Shown here: positions 1 through 10,500 of the stretch, in pieces
Numbering within the stretch: the stretch's first letter is position 1
Layout: each line of letters starts with the position of its first letter
Assembly (NCBI GenBank): GCA_028673005.1
Contig: CM054118.1
Coordinates: 2,935,410 to 2,999,409 of the forward strand
Length of the DNA: 64,000 bases
Origin: Tanypteryx hageni
Lineage: Eukaryota > Arthropoda > Insecta > Odonata > Petaluridae
Direction of reading: 5' to 3'
Notes under the pieces: model-generated
Database searches by the model: none
What the model saw: the letters and a program-made list of their open reading frames with translations, nothing else
What the model was told of the DNA's origin: nothing
Position numbers and translations under genes: made by a program

Positions 1-485
1 TATTGACGTGCCTCTCAACGCTTGATGAATAATTACCATTCCTTAAATCTATATTTCTGTTTTGTATAATTTCACTCCAAAATAGTTGTAACATCATTGT
101 TGTATTTGATTGCCTGTTGGCAGCACCGGTGTCATTTAAGAAGGGTCGTATCGTTTTTTATCTTAAATATCTTGTGAATTACGAGAGAATAATGTATATG
201 AGACCTTTGCGTCTCAAAAGTGACTATCTCGTTCTTCATCTATGAAACAAACGAAATGTGACATTTTCTTAATGAATTCCGAGAGTGTGATTAGAATTTT
301 CCTCTGCTGGTCTAGGTGCGTGAAGTTACGTGAGGCTTTCACGAGTGCCCGTATACATCCCTCCGTATTCGCGCATCAGCACTTCTCGGTTCCGATTATT
401 CGCGGTCGAGCATCTTCGCGCATCCTCTTGCAGGTTTCTAACCTCAAGTCAGTCCGCTCTCGCTATTTTTCTTTTTTGTATTACT
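1..485. other. no gene recognised
   Basis: AT-rich sequence. Short open frames occur on the plus strand, but they show no domain, no low-complexity-free stretch of convincing protein and no repeat relation I could identify within the window. Confidence 0.5.
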
Positions 486-683
486 ACTTTCTCCATATGT
501 AGTATAGGGGAAAGTATTGTTTTCATGAAAACGGAAATACGAGTTTTGAGGTCCCCTGGCACGTTTTTAACATTTTGTTGATGATTGTGTGTGTATCTGT
601 ACGTGATAGGAATTTTGAGGGTGCTCTAACACAAAAACTATTAATCAGATCAACGCGAAATTTCATATTTGACATTTTTTTAA
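486..683 (+). mobile_element. partial MITE, ACTTTCTCCATA family (left end only)
   Basis: The segment begins ACTTTCTCCATATGTAGTAT followed by AGGGG and runs collinearly with the left part of the longer element at 14,634-15,321. Shared landmarks in the same order are 'gtataggg', 'tttcatgaaa', 'acggaaata', 'gtcccctg', 'gatcaacgcgaaatttcatatt' and 'aaaattttt'-type tracts. The match fades after about 683 and no right inverted repeat (AAGTATGGAGAAAGT) follows, so this is a truncated copy. No coding capacity was seen. Family classification is unknown. Confidence 0.55.
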
Positions 684-1380
684 AAGGGACAGACAGGAGT
701 TGATAGAAGGACGGTTTGGGAAATAGGGAGAGAAAGAGAGGTTTAAAAGTATCACAAAAATAATAATAAAATGCTAAGTTGGCCGTCCGTTGGTCTGAGT
801 GTACAGCTGTTAAAGCGCAAATAACTCGATCAAGTATGTAGACAGAAAATAGAACGAAAATATTTGTTTTGTATGTAAGATTTGTATGTACGTATATCAC
901 GCTCAGAGAGATAGGTACATTTTTGAGGGGCGAATTAGGAGAATGTGTAGGAGAAAGGGAGGAAAATGGGGGCAGGAAGAAAGAGAATGGGAGTAAGAGG
1001 GATGACGGAAAGAAGAGGGGGTGAAGAATAGGACGGAGAGTGTGTTGGAAAATGGTATGAACGAGAGGGAAAATACAAGGGAGAGATGGAGAATAGGAGG
1101 GAGAGAGAGAATAGAGAGAAAGGGAGGGAGGCAGAGAAAAAGAGAGGAAGAATGGATAATACCTTAATTTTAATACATAATCGTGCACATATCTGTCATA
1201 TTTGACAGACAATTACGCTAGTACATATATGTATATAAAACCATAAATGATGGATAATATAGAAATGTAAAATTCAGATAAATTTGCTCGGACCCAGTAA
1301 ATTTTCCAAGTGGCGCAGGTAAATAACTCCACGCTTGTTAATTTTTGCTTAATTTAGTCCACTACAGTTTCCGAGCAATT
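684..1380. other. gene-free stretch, purine-rich on the plus strand at 900-1150
   Basis: Positions ~900-1150 are dominated by GA-rich sequence (gggagagaaagag-type). The 229-codon minus-strand open frame at 523-1212 is mostly its pyrimidine-rich translation (S, P, L, F runs) and is not treated as a gene. Nothing else is seen until the hAT remnant. Confidence 0.5.
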
Positions 1381-2226
1381 TTCCACAGTGGTTTCTGCGG
1401 CACTCAATAGGGTCTTTTTAGAGGCATATAGGGCGGATGATAATTTCTTCAAATTAAAAGGAACAGCTGGTAAACTTGCTGAAGATTTGGGTTTAACAGC
1501 GGACTTTTCCCAATAATGAAATAATAGAAAACATCGTACAAAAGCACAGTTCGTATATGAAACACTCGATGACCAATCAACATTCTGAGAAGTTAAATTA
1601 AAAGTAAAGTACTCCTTTAGCCAAACAGGCTAAAGGAGTACTTTACCTTTAATAATCTGAGCCAAAGTTATTGATCTATCAACGATATTCTGAGAAGTAA
1701 TTTAGAGTTAACTTCATTAACACCATTCTCGATACAGCAATTTCAGCCGTCTCTGAAAGATTTCATCAGTTAGAAGAATATAATTCCGTTTTTAGCATTT
1801 TGTTCAATTTAGAGATGTTAAGTAATTTAGAAATCATCTGACCTGAGGACGCCGACTGCAACGCCGCCGACAATACCTCGTCTACAAAGCCAAACAACGC
1901 AGTGACGCCAAAAGCCCTGCAGCCCACGTCAGAACACGCCGCGAAAGCCTTCGCACCAAACTAGTTTCGGATATGATTATTTTAGGAAATGTTATATGAA
2001 TTTGAAACCGACTTTAACAGATGGTACGAAAAAAGACGAAGTAGCCGTTGACCTGTTCGATGAATTGAAAGCCATGTCCCGAAGGATTCCGAATCCTTCG
2101 CGAAACGAAATCTTACTGTCCATATGCCAAAACAATTTTGAAGAAACTGTTCGAGATTTTGATGCATTAAAAGTCAGGATGATCTATAACATTATTTATT
2201 TTCGCCATCTGTTTGTATTATTTTAA
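1381..2226 (+). pseudogene. decayed hAT transposase (DUF4371 / ZMYM1-like type)
   Basis: Three blocks read in plus-strand frames like the middle and C-terminal part of hAT transposases of the group often annotated as zinc finger MYM-type protein 1-like. Block one, ~1381-1516, reads ..EAYRADDNFFKLKGTAGK.. then LAEDLGLTADF before two stops. Block two, ~1721-1845, contains DTAISAVSERFHQLEEYNSV, matching the family's 'D.A...L.ERF..L.E.N..F' motif. Block three, ~1996-2170, contains FDELKAMSRRIPNP and ILLSICQNNFEETVRDFDAL. Stops and frame changes separate the blocks, and a palindrome with an imperfect duplication interrupts the first gap. The DDE residues and the dimerisation region are not visible. 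The assignment is from family knowledge and the similarity is weak, so hAT is likely and the subgroup less certain. Confidence 0.5.
1598..1652. repeat. near-perfect short palindrome (25-bp arms, 5-nt loop)
   Basis: The arms contain GTAAAGTACTCCTTTAGCC and its exact reverse complement around the loop AAACA; over 25 bp there is a single mismatch. It is flanked by an imperfect direct repeat of 'atcaac..attctgagaagt' at ~1576 and ~1679, suggesting a local duplication or insertion inside the hAT remnant. Confidence 0.8.
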
Positions 2227-2662
2227 GAAAGTATTTAACTTAAATCTTTGGTCCATTTTCTTAACTTGTATATTTTATTGTTTATCAACTCATATTTATG
2301 TAAATGTCTGAAGAAATATCGTACTTGGTGGCAGTTGTTTCAAAAATGTATCTAATAATTGATTTTTCGCATTGTTTATTTTTTATCTCTCTGTGCATTT
2401 TCCTGTGTGAATAATTCAACGAGTTCCTTATAATAGAAAATAATGAATTTTAAAATATAAGTATTTCTGCTGAATTTATAAGTAAAAGATTTATTTATAA
2501 CAATTGCTAACAAAACTACCTGTATGAACTTGATGGAGAAAAATCTTGTGATTTTGAATGGAATGCTACTCTTCGTGCGCTGATGGAGTTGAAGTGACAG
2601 TATATTAGAAGCGGCCAAAATAACTCTTGCCCACACTCGAGAAAAGTGTCGGGCCGGCCCTG

Positions 2663-3434
2663 GTTACGCGTATTAAAACATTGATGGCAAGAAAATGAAA
2701 TTTCGTTCTTTCAGGAATTCTTTGTTTTAAGTCCTGAATTCCTGCAAAGATTTTGAGATATTTTAATATGAAAATGGCTAATGTGTCGCACTTACGCCCG
2801 TATTAGTCGAACGGCGATTATGAACACTCCGGGAATCAAAGTCGTGATTTTATGACAAACAAGATGATCCAAACGGAACTTATGACGCCCACTTTCCATT
2901 TAATCATTTATTTAATGCTTATATTGGCTTTAATGGCTTTAAAGTAACCGCGGATATGTAGCTCTTTGTGTTCCCAATTTTCATAATTTAACGTTATAAA
3001 ATATTACGAATACATTCGAATGGAATATTAAATTGATTACGCGTATTTGTGCGGAAGAAATAACGCGTTTAAGTATTTGAATATATCGAATCTGATTGTG
3101 AGACCAACAGAAGTGCTTTTCGTCAAATTCGCCGTAGTATTATCGTATACTAATGTATTTTATTTGAAATCAGAAAGTTATTTTTTCCTTATATCGTGGT
3201 AGCTCTGCTTTTTACATCCGTTTAAAACATGTTCATTTCGTTTTGTCATTCTATACTCGCCACACAAACGAAATTTATTTGAAGTCGGTACAGTCAATAG
3301 CTTCCAAGTTTGTAGTTACAGAAAAATTCTAACCTTGATATTATGGTAGCCCTACCTAGTCGACACGGTTGAAATATGCTGTTTTGGTAATTTCAGACGG
3401 ACCACGAAGGTAATGGTAAGGGTTAAATGTAAGA
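2663..3434. repeat. gene-free; part of an inverted-repeat partner of 9.59-9.93 kb
   Basis: No coding sequence. From ~2,935 to 3,107 the sequence matches the reverse complement of ~9,750-9,930: 'atgtagctctttgtgttccc', 'ataatttaacgttataa', 'tatttgtgcgg' and 'aataacgcg' occur in order. The match resumes at ~6,770 on the other side of the LINE, so this is an older dispersed repeat split by a later insertion. A short sequence at 3,108-3,135 (agaagtgcttttcgtcaaat) recurs in reverse complement at ~41,338-41,362. Confidence 0.55.
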
Positions 3435-4142
3435 ATGGTTAGGTTAGATTTAAGCAATTGCAATTTTTCAGCAAGCGTTGAGATGCACGCCAATAGTAGA
3501 TCAGATGGTAGGTTAGGATGTAGGCAGCTTACCGGTACGGGATTAATTGAGAGCACAATAGGGGAAAATGTAAGAAATCCGTGCGGTAACAGAATTATCG
3601 AAGGCATGGGGATAAACGATTTTCCATGCAACAATTCCGTAGATAATGCGTGCGACCTTAACAGCGCTATAAACCCGACGTTAAGTAACAGTAGAATACA
3701 TTCCAAGCGTAGAAATAGTCGACATAGTAGGAAGGATAAGGAGGCAGTAAATAATAATAATAATTATAATCTTAATAATAATAACAGTAATAATAGCTCA
3801 GTAGAGCGCGAGGAATCGTTACGTAGTCATAGCGAGAAATTAAAAATCATTACGGTTAATTGTCGCAGCATTCGCAGGAAGGAGGCCGAATTTGAACATC
3901 TTATTCGTAGTCTGTGTGCTGATGTAGTTATAGGCACTGAAAGTTGGCTTACGGCAGACATAGCCAGTCAGGAGATCTTTCCTCGTGACTATAGCGTCTT
4001 CAGAAAAGATCGATGTATCCGGTCGGGAGGTGGAGTCTTTATAGCAGTTAGCAATAAATACGAAAGTTACCCAATACAGATTAACGACGACGAAGTCGAA
4101 AGTGTTTGGTGTCGTGTAAAAGGAAGCGACTCCAAACTATAA
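3435..4142 (+). pseudogene. LINE ORF2 N-terminal half: leader plus start of AP endonuclease (frameshifted)
   Basis: A 235-codon frame. Residues ~1-135 form an Asn/Ser-rich leader with an AAT-repeat-encoded poly-Asn stretch. From ~137 it reads KIITVNCRSIRRKEAEFEHL, the opening strand of an APE-type endonuclease, then DVVIGTESWL with the catalytic Glu, and GGGVFIAV. It stops at 4,142 in mid-domain. The continuation (INICAFYRPPN..) lies in another plus frame within the same ~35 bases, so one base has been gained or lost near 4,130-4,141. In an active copy this domain would nick target DNA for target-primed reverse transcription. An upstream ORF1 was not recognised. Confidence 0.8.
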
Positions 4143-6610
4143 ATATATGCGCTTTTTATAGACCCCCAAATGCGAGCGTGGAAACTATTCATTCTCTGGA
4201 GAAACAAGTGGCGACGCTAAATTCGTCTAATAAAGATAAAGCCATTATAATCGGGGGCGATTTCAATCTTCCGTCAATAGATTGGAGGCATAATTGCTTT
4301 TATCCCGGAGGTAGAGAGCGTGAATCGTGCGAGGCTTTACTAGAAACTTTCGGTAAGCACTCATTGTATCAATTAGTGAGATTTCCCACGAGATTTAATA
4401 ATATATTAGATTTATTTGTTACTAATCTTCCTGAGCGTATGAATAGAGTATCTGATACTGAGGGAATAAGCGATCACAAGGCAGTGTACGTGGAATTTCA
4501 GTTAATTATTGAGAAACAGGTTAAGGCCAAAAGAAAACTTTATGTATTCGCCAAAGCCGATTTCACAAGATTTAGGTCTTTTCTGCGAAATAAATATACT
4601 AATTTCTGCAATTTAACCGATAGTGCAGACGCGGAGGAATCCTGGTGCATGTTCAGAGATATGATGCGAGAGTGTACAGATAAATTTATTCCGAGCAAAC
4701 TGAAGCGTGATAGTGCAGAACCTAGATGGTACAATCAGGAAGTAAGAAGCGCTCTCCGACGTCAAAGAAAACTCCATTCTCGCGTAAATAACACATCCTC
4801 AACAGCTACGGTCGAACAGATTGCAATAATAAGGCATCAATACAAGGAGGCGCGCTCCATAGCCAGAGTAGCAATGCGTAATGCGTTTAACAATTATAAA
4901 AAGAAGGTTTTACAGGAAAACTTGAAAGAGAACCCAAAAGCATTTTGGTCTTACGTCAGGGAAGTTCAAGGTAGGGGCCCCACTATTGCGTCACTGCGGT
5001 CGGAAACGGGAAACGTAGTTCACGATTGTATGGATAAAGCAAACCTATTAAATCATCACTTTCAGAAAGCTTTTACTCGTGATGACGATGAATGTGAAAC
5101 CCCTATTCCTATGGGTCAGGGCGATTCGATGGAAGATTTGGTATTTTCGGAAAATGGCATCGCGCTCCAACTTCATTCAATTAAGCCAAATAAATCTCCT
5201 GGACCGGAGGAAATTCCCGCGCGTGTAATGAAAGAATTAGCTACTGAAATCGCGCCGTATTTGAAAATTATATTCGAGAAATCCATTAGAGAAGGAGTAG
5301 TTCCTAAAGATTGGAAGGTGGCACATGTTACGCCCATCCATAAGAGTGGCGACAGAGAGAACCCCGAAAATTATAGGCCGATATCCTTAACTTCATTATC
5401 GTGCAAGATACTTGAGCACATAGTCTTTAGCTCTGTAATGCGCTATTTAGATAGTCATTCATTGCTTAGCGGATGCCAACACGGATTCCGGAGAGGTAGA
5501 TCATGCGAAACGCAGCTCGGCCTGTTCGTGGACGATTTGTTGCGATGCGGAGAGAAAAATACTCAGGTCAATGCCATATTCATTGATTTCAGGAAGGCGT
5601 TCGATAAAGTATCTCAGAGGAAATTAATTGCGAAGTTAGGACAATGTGGTATCAATTCGAAAGTTGTCGGTTGGGTGAGAGACTTCCTCTCGAATAGGGA
5701 ACAGATAGTTGTCATCGATGGGAAATACTCGTCCCCCGTTAAAGTTGCTTCGGGTGTTCCTCAGGGAAGTGTATTGGGCCCTCTGCTCTTCTTAATCTAT
5801 GTAAATGATATGTGCTCGGTTGTTCGTAGTAAAATTAGGCTTTTCGCCGATGACACCGTTCTATATAAAGAAATAAAAAATCAGGAGGACCATCAGTCTC
5901 TGTGTGAAGACTTAAGAGCCATTTCAGCGTGGTGCAAAGAATGGCAAATCGAAATTAATTATACTAAATGTGCCGCAGTCACGTTCTGGAAAAGTAAGAA
6001 CAAAGATTTAGGTTTCGAATATAAAATAGATGAAATGAGTATTCGACAAGCTGAGTATGTAAAATATTTAGGAGTAACCATTTGTCGAGATCTTTCGTGG
6101 GACATGCACATTCGTCGAGTTATAGGCGCGGCCAACAAGAAACTGGCATTCATAGGTAGAATAGTACGGAACACTACAGAGAAAGTACGCGAAACATGCT
6201 ACTTATCACTGGTAAGACCACAAGTGGAATACGCAGCGAGCATATGGGATCCGTACGAGAAGGGACACATAATTCAACTAGAAAGAGTACAGCGCAGAGC
6301 AGCCAGATTTGTAAAACAAAAGTACGAACATAAGGAAAGCGTCACCTCTTTATTGAGCGATTTGAACTGGGTATCACTGGAGGACCGTAGATTGCACTCA
6401 AGGTTGAAACTTCTAGAGAAATATAGGTCAGAATGTCTACAAGAGGAGGTGGTGGGAATAATTGTGGCACCGACGTATATAGGTAGAAATGATCGAGACG
6501 ATAAAATACGTGAGATCGATTGTAGGACGGAGCGCTATCTAGGCTCGTTCTTTCCGAGGACAATAAGAGATCACAATAGGAAATTTCGAATTGCGTTAGA
6601 CAATCTTTAG
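4106..6610 (+). CDS. LINE endonuclease C-terminal half + reverse transcriptase (CR1/L2/Rex1-like group)
   Basis: An uninterrupted 834-codon frame (a non-ATG start is counted; real translation would begin in the preceding frame). Residues ~10-135 complete the APE endonuclease: NICAFYRPPN, GGDFNLPSIDW, and the terminal SDH motif in GISDHKAVYVEF. RT motifs follow: NYRPISLTS (~425), QHGFRRGRSCETQ, FIDFRKAFDKV, SGVPQGSVLGPLLFLIYVND, then the catalytic LFADDTVLY (~595). A C-terminal thumb region with VKYLGVTICRDLSWDMHI and RPQVEYAASIWDP follows. The two catalytic Asp and the endonuclease SDH are intact. The RT motif style places it in the CR1/L2/Rex1/Jockey assemblage; CR1/L2-like is my best call, not certain. 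Apart from the upstream frameshift the copy looks young. Confidence 0.85.
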   Translation: MVSCKRKRLQTINICAFYRPPNASVETIHSLEKQVATLNSSNKDKAIIIGGDFNLPSIDWRHNCFYPGGRERESCEALLETFGKHSLYQLVRFPTRFNNILDLFVTNLPERMNRVSDTEGISDHKAVYVEFQLIIEKQVKAKRKLYVFAKADFTRFRSFLRNKYTNFCNLTDSADAEESWCMFRDMMRECTDKFIPSKLKRDSAEPRWYNQEVRSALRRQRKLHSRVNNTSSTATVEQIAIIRHQYKEARSIARVAMRNAFNNYKKKVLQENLKENPKAFWSYVREVQGRGPTIASLRSETGNVVHDCMDKANLLNHHFQKAFTRDDDECETPIPMGQGDSMEDLVFSENGIALQLHSIKPNKSPGPEEIPARVMKELATEIAPYLKIIFEKSIREGVVPKDWKVAHVTPIHKSGDRENPENYRPISLTSLSCKILEHIVFSSVMRYLDSHSLLSGCQHGFRRGRSCETQLGLFVDDLLRCGEKNTQVNAIFIDFRKAFDKVSQRKLIAKLGQCGINSKVVGWVRDFLSNREQIVVIDGKYSSPVKVASGVPQGSVLGPLLFLIYVNDMCSVVRSKIRLFADDTVLYKEIKNQEDHQSLCEDLRAISAWCKEWQIEINYTKCAAVTFWKSKNKDLGFEYKIDEMSIRQAEYVKYLGVTICRDLSWDMHIRRVIGAANKKLAFIGRIVRNTTEKVRETCYLSLVRPQVEYAASIWDPYEKGHIIQLERVQRRAARFVKQKYEHKESVTSLLSDLNWVSLEDRRLHSRLKLLEKYRSECLQEEVVGIIVAPTYIGRNDRDDKIREIDCRTERYLGSFFPRTIRDHNRKFRIALDNL

Positions 6611-6729
6611 GTAGGATTTGGTGCATTGCACCCCCTGCCACCCACCAACTTGGTGAATTGCAGGGTAACTTGTAGATGTAGATGTAAGAATGGACCTTAT
6701 GGTCTAAATTTCGCCCGAATAAAGACGAT

Positions 6730-6750
6730 TATCTATCTATCTATCTATCT
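6730..6750. repeat. (TATC)n tail of the LINE
   Basis: Five units of TATC directly follow 'aataaagacgat'. Short 3' microsatellites are characteristic of CR1/L2-type LINE tails. Confidence 0.85.
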
Positions 6751-6929
6751 TTTCAGTAATGACGAAAAACACTAAAAATAGTTGTTGCTATGGCAACACT
6801 CTCGTAATGAGTGATAAAAACTGCAAAAACGCCAGTATTTACGCAAAATTCTAGGAAATGCAATCAATAAGCAAAATTCCAGAATAAAAATTAAAATTTT
6901 TATTGCTTTCCTCCGAGAATCCTTATATA

Positions 6930-7150
6930 ATAATTCTCAAGTGTACGTCTGTCTATCTGTCTCGGTATTTTTGCGTATTTCCCAATTGAATTAAGAGCTG
7001 AAACTTTCATAATCGTTAAACCTACATGAGATGGTCTCTAGAAAAATCAAACATCCCGGAAAAAGTCCCGGATTCGACTCCAGAAGACAATTATATTTTC
7101 CCATAAGTTTACACGGGATGATCGATTTTTCAAGGTGCAAGGTTTATTTC
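6930..7150 (+). repeat. SINE-like repeat, tRNA-related, degenerate copy
   Basis: It contains the 'gtctgtctatctgtct' stretch and, at 7,070-7,081, GGATTCGACTCC, a good Pol III B-box, followed by a 'cccataagtttacacggg' tail resembling the 'cccatttgatttacatggg' tail of the two copies at 7,749-8,013 and 9,298-9,545. No clear A box survives. Confidence 0.45.
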
Positions 7151-7748
7151 ATTCATTCATTAAAATGTGTAAATAAGGACCGAATTTCTTTATTTTTTTT
7201 TATTCGACCGTTAAAGCTATAAAATATCTTAATCTTGCAATGTTTAGATGTTACACCGAAAAATTTGACAGAAACACGCATAATTTTCGAAATTTTACGA
7301 CTTTTTTGCACTCTTTCCGGATGTTGCCAAGGCGAACGTCATTGTTGCCTCCGATAAATTTCCGTCTATTAAGCCTTTAAATAGACAAAGGGATTGTGTT
7401 ATTCGCTTCGCGAAATGTCAAACTTAATAGATTGCAACGTCAATAATTGAAGAATATTATTATTTAGTGAACATAAGAAAAGTAAGAATAACGGAGCCAG
7501 AGTGGCAAATCAAGTCGTATATTGATGCCAAAATGTAATAAATTTCAAGCGCTTCATTTTCTGGGAGAATTCAAATGAATGTCAGGAATTAATTAATTAA
7601 TCAAACAATTACATTTACTTATATATATATATATATATAAAGTTTTTACACACACACCTCAGAAGTTATATTTTAATCACACTACAAAGTCCCGTTGATG
7701 TTCAACGGGTAATTCCGCTCGTAGTACATATCCCGCACCGATATTACA
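7151..7748. other. gene-free; (TA)n at 7,621-7,639
   Basis: AT-rich DNA with one short (TA)n run followed by 'acacacac'. No protein similarity and no repeat partner was noticed apart from the microsatellite. Confidence 0.5.
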
Positions 7749-8013
7749 ATTCGAAGACATTTTCATCTGCAAGAAACAATTACCCTGCAGGATGGATTTC
7801 AGATTTCCCATGTAAATCAAATGGGAAGGATAGTTCCTGGAATCGAACTCGGGACTTCAATCTTCGCAAAAAAAACTATCCACTTGAGCTTTGCCTACGT
7901 AGCAAGAGATTTACACTATGTTTCATGAAAATCAATCTATTGGATCAAAAGATAATAAGGGGGACAGACAGACAGACACAAGAACGAAACTACGTATAAG
8001 CCTATTTCCAAAG
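7749..8013 (-). repeat. tRNA-derived SINE-like repeat (minus copy)
   Basis: On the minus strand it reads 'gtctgtctgtctgtccccc', 'attttcatgaaac', 'ctcttgctacgtaggc', AAGCTCAAGTGGATAG (possible A-box region), GAGTTCGATTCC (B box, plus coordinates 7,839-7,850), 'ggaactatccttcccat' and 'tgatttacatgggaaatctg'. The copy at 9,298-9,545 has the same blocks in the same order. Together they define an approximately 250-bp family with a tRNA-like centre, lying in inverted orientation 1.3 kb apart. Confidence 0.6.
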
Positions 8014-9297
8014 TACGCTAAAAATAACTTTCCTAAATGATGTAAGAGGTAGATTTCAGTATATTGCGAAAAAATAGTGCCACTTACTTTTCTCAAGTTA
8101 TTTCCCTAAATGCCCCGCAAAACGCATCCCGGAAAGGGGAGCGTTCCTGATAAACACAAGCAAACTGACCAAAACTATTATTATAATCCCGATGAATAAC
8201 AGTCGAATGTCTATTATTTTTAAATCGAGCCGCGATAATTCAAACCTAGACAATTCGAATCTTCATAACTGGAATTTTCGATTAGCAGAGGTCGTTTTTT
8301 AAATGTCCGTTTACGTAAAAACGAAGTTCTATAATTCGAAGTTCCGATAAAACGAATTTCTTTTGCATTCTCTTTATGTTCGAGTTATCGAGATTAAATT
8401 GTTTTCTTCCTCGTTCCTTTTCGTGACGTGTTCTTGCACGTATCCTCATGACCTTGCCACATTCCCTCCAGCAACTTCAGTTTCTTTCCGTACCTCTTTT
8501 ATTCTGTTCATTATTCACCGCTCCTTGCTTGCTATACCGACAGTGTTCCCTCTATTTCGCTCACCCCTTCCTCCTCTCTTTCCTCCCATCTCTCTCTCTC
8601 TCTCTCTCTCCCTTTCAACCTTTCTCTCCTCGTTTTTCCACCTCCCGGAAATGTACACTTTTTCACGTTTTATTGGCGGCTCAATTCCCCCACTCTGCTG
8701 CGTTATTGGTCTAATTTTCCCAAGAAAAAGGCGCGTTCCTTTTTTTACGAGTATCTCTTTCTCCCCCCATCTTCTTTATTTCGTACGAGGGAGGTTTTAT
8801 CGCTGTTACATCTCTCTGGTGAAAGTCTCACCGCAACCAATTCATTCATTCCTCTCTCGACGGTGGACTGTCGGAATCTTCTTGAGTCCATCTCTTCCCG
8901 CGAGTTGCGAGGAATAATTGCGTGTTATGACCTTCGTTTGTTTTATGGTTCGCTTTGTGCCACTTAGGGAAAATTAAGAAGTTTTTGCGGTCGTAAGGGC
9001 GGAGAGAGAAGGAAGGGAAGGGGTGAGGGTTTAGTGACGAGTTTGGCTCCAATATGCCTCGGAGAGAGAATTATAATGAAATTTAACACTGACATCTGGT
9101 CAGCTTACGCTAATATTTCTCTACTTGAGTCGGTGTTGCAATTTAAATCTCTCATTTTATGGTAGTTATTTATTATGCGATTGGAATATTATTTATATTC
9201 CTTTCACTGATATTGTATGGTTTTATGAGTATTTTGTGTATCTAAAAACGGATAAGTCATTAAAATTGAAGTATTCCCTATTTTTAGCCTACTTTAT
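8014..9297. other. gene-free; pyrimidine-rich on the plus strand at 8,400-8,920
   Basis: Includes a (TC)n run at 8,589-8,611 within a broad CT-rich block. The 184-codon frame at 8,363-8,917 is built from S/F/L/P-rich low complexity, and its alternative frames look the same, so it is rejected as a gene. Confidence 0.5.
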
Positions 9298-9545
9298 AGA
9301 ATCGAAATAGGCTTATAGTTTTATCGTTGTGTCTGTCTGTCTGTCCGTCCCCCTATTATCTTTTGAACCAATAGACCGATTTTCATGAAACATGGTGGAA
9401 ATCTCTTGCTACATAAGCCGAGCTCCCTAGGATAGTTTTTGCTGAGAAGATGAAAGTCTCGGGTTCGATTTCAGGAACTATCCTTCCCATTTGATTTACA
9501 TGGGAAATCTGAAATCCATCGTGCAGGGTAATATTTTCTTGCATA
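9298..9545 (+). repeat. tRNA-derived SINE-like repeat (plus copy)
   Basis: Homologous in order to the minus copy at 7,749-8,013: 'gtctgtctgtctgtccgtcc', 'gattttcatgaaac', 'aaatctcttgctac', 'aagccgagctccctaggatag' (A-box region), GGTTCGATTTC (B box, 9,462-9,472), and a 'cccatttgatttacatggg' tail that is itself a short inverted repeat. Confidence 0.6.
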
Positions 9546-10500
9546 TTAAAATATCATAGAATTTTATATCGTAACGAGTTCTGTACTAATCTATGAGGAA
9601 AGGATTGAAAACTTTAATTTCTATAATAGAATTTTGTTTATCGATTGTATTTCTTAGAATTTTGCGTAAACACTGGCGATTTTGCAGTTTTAATCACTCA
9701 TTACGAGAGTTTTGCCATAGTAACAACAATTGTTGGACTCAGATTCGGTATAATATAATACATACACGCGTTATTTTTGCCGCACAAATACGCCTGATAA
9801 ATAAAATATTCCGTTCAAATGTATTTGTAGTATATTATAACGCTAAATTATGAAATTCGGGAACACAGAGAGCTACATATACTTCCCATTTAAATATTCA
9901 AAACGGCAAATTAAATAAATGATTAATAATATGAATGAATACTCAATAAATCAAAAGAACCAATTTGTTGTTCAATGCAATGATTATTCAAAATTTTGTA
10001 AGTTTTTTATTTCATAATAGATTAAACTCAGGTCATAAGGTCATTGTTTGATGTCTATATATCTGTAATTCTATGTATAAATGTATCTTTTTTAAATAAT
10101 ACTAATCTCTGTAGTCCGCTTCGACAAAGTTTGTCGCAGAGCCATATTTAATATTCCTTTATGGGTGCAAGTTTCTTACCATATCCTCGTGTTACACAGT
10201 CGCATCAATATTCCAGTTTCCGCTGGGAGAAAGCTCTCGAGTTTTCATAGACTGGTAAAGGGATTCAAGTTTCGTACTAGTTGTATTAATTCAGAACCTC
10301 TCCTTCTCTCTCTCACTCTCTTGCCTTTACTCGACTAATTCAAACTCATTTCCTTTCTCACATTTTCACTCCGCCATTTGCGCTTTACTTCCCCTCCTTC
10401 CTCCTCTTCGTCTTCATATCCGCCTCTCAACACCCTCCAAAAGCCTCCCAACATTCTTTTCTTAAACAAAATGGAGTCACTCGCGGTGGAGCGCATTTCT
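9546..10500. repeat. gene-free; 9,590-9,930 is the inverted partner of 2.9-3.1 kb and 6.77-6.87 kb
   Basis: Segments 'gcgtaaacactggcgatttt', 'cactcattacgagag', 'gccatagtaacaac' and 'gccgcacaaatacg' match, in reverse complement, the sequence on either side of the LINE at 3.1-6.75 kb. From ~9,931 to 10,500 no repeat or gene was recognised. Confidence 0.55.

Larger units (their letters stand above)
1381..2662 (+). mobile_element. fossil hAT transposon, right end only
   Basis: The transposase remnant is followed by ~430 bp of AT-rich DNA and then by GTGTCGGGCCGGCCCTG ending at 2,662. Its reverse complement begins CAGGGCCGGCCCGAC, the kind of terminus (CAG at the tip, GC-rich palindromic core) typical of this hAT group. 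No matching left end lies upstream in the window, so the element appears 5'-truncated or eroded and no target duplication can be tested. Confidence 0.45.
3135..6752 (+). mobile_element. CR1/L2-group non-LTR retrotransposon, near full-length
   Basis: The element comprises the two frames above and a ~140-bp 3' UTR containing the tandem 'gtagatgtagatgtaag' and 'aataaag', then the terminal (TATC)n run. The flanking ancient repeat is interrupted between ~3,107 and ~6,772, which brackets the insertion. The exact 5' end is not defined: short inverted sequences near 3,110 (agtgcttttcgtca) and 6,757 (tgacgaaaaacact) could belong to a host DNA element into which the LINE jumped. Confidence 0.65.

Noticed and set aside
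523..1212. 229-codon minus-strand frame
   Set aside because: Serine/proline/leucine-rich translation of GA-rich DNA, overlapping a MITE copy; no domain.
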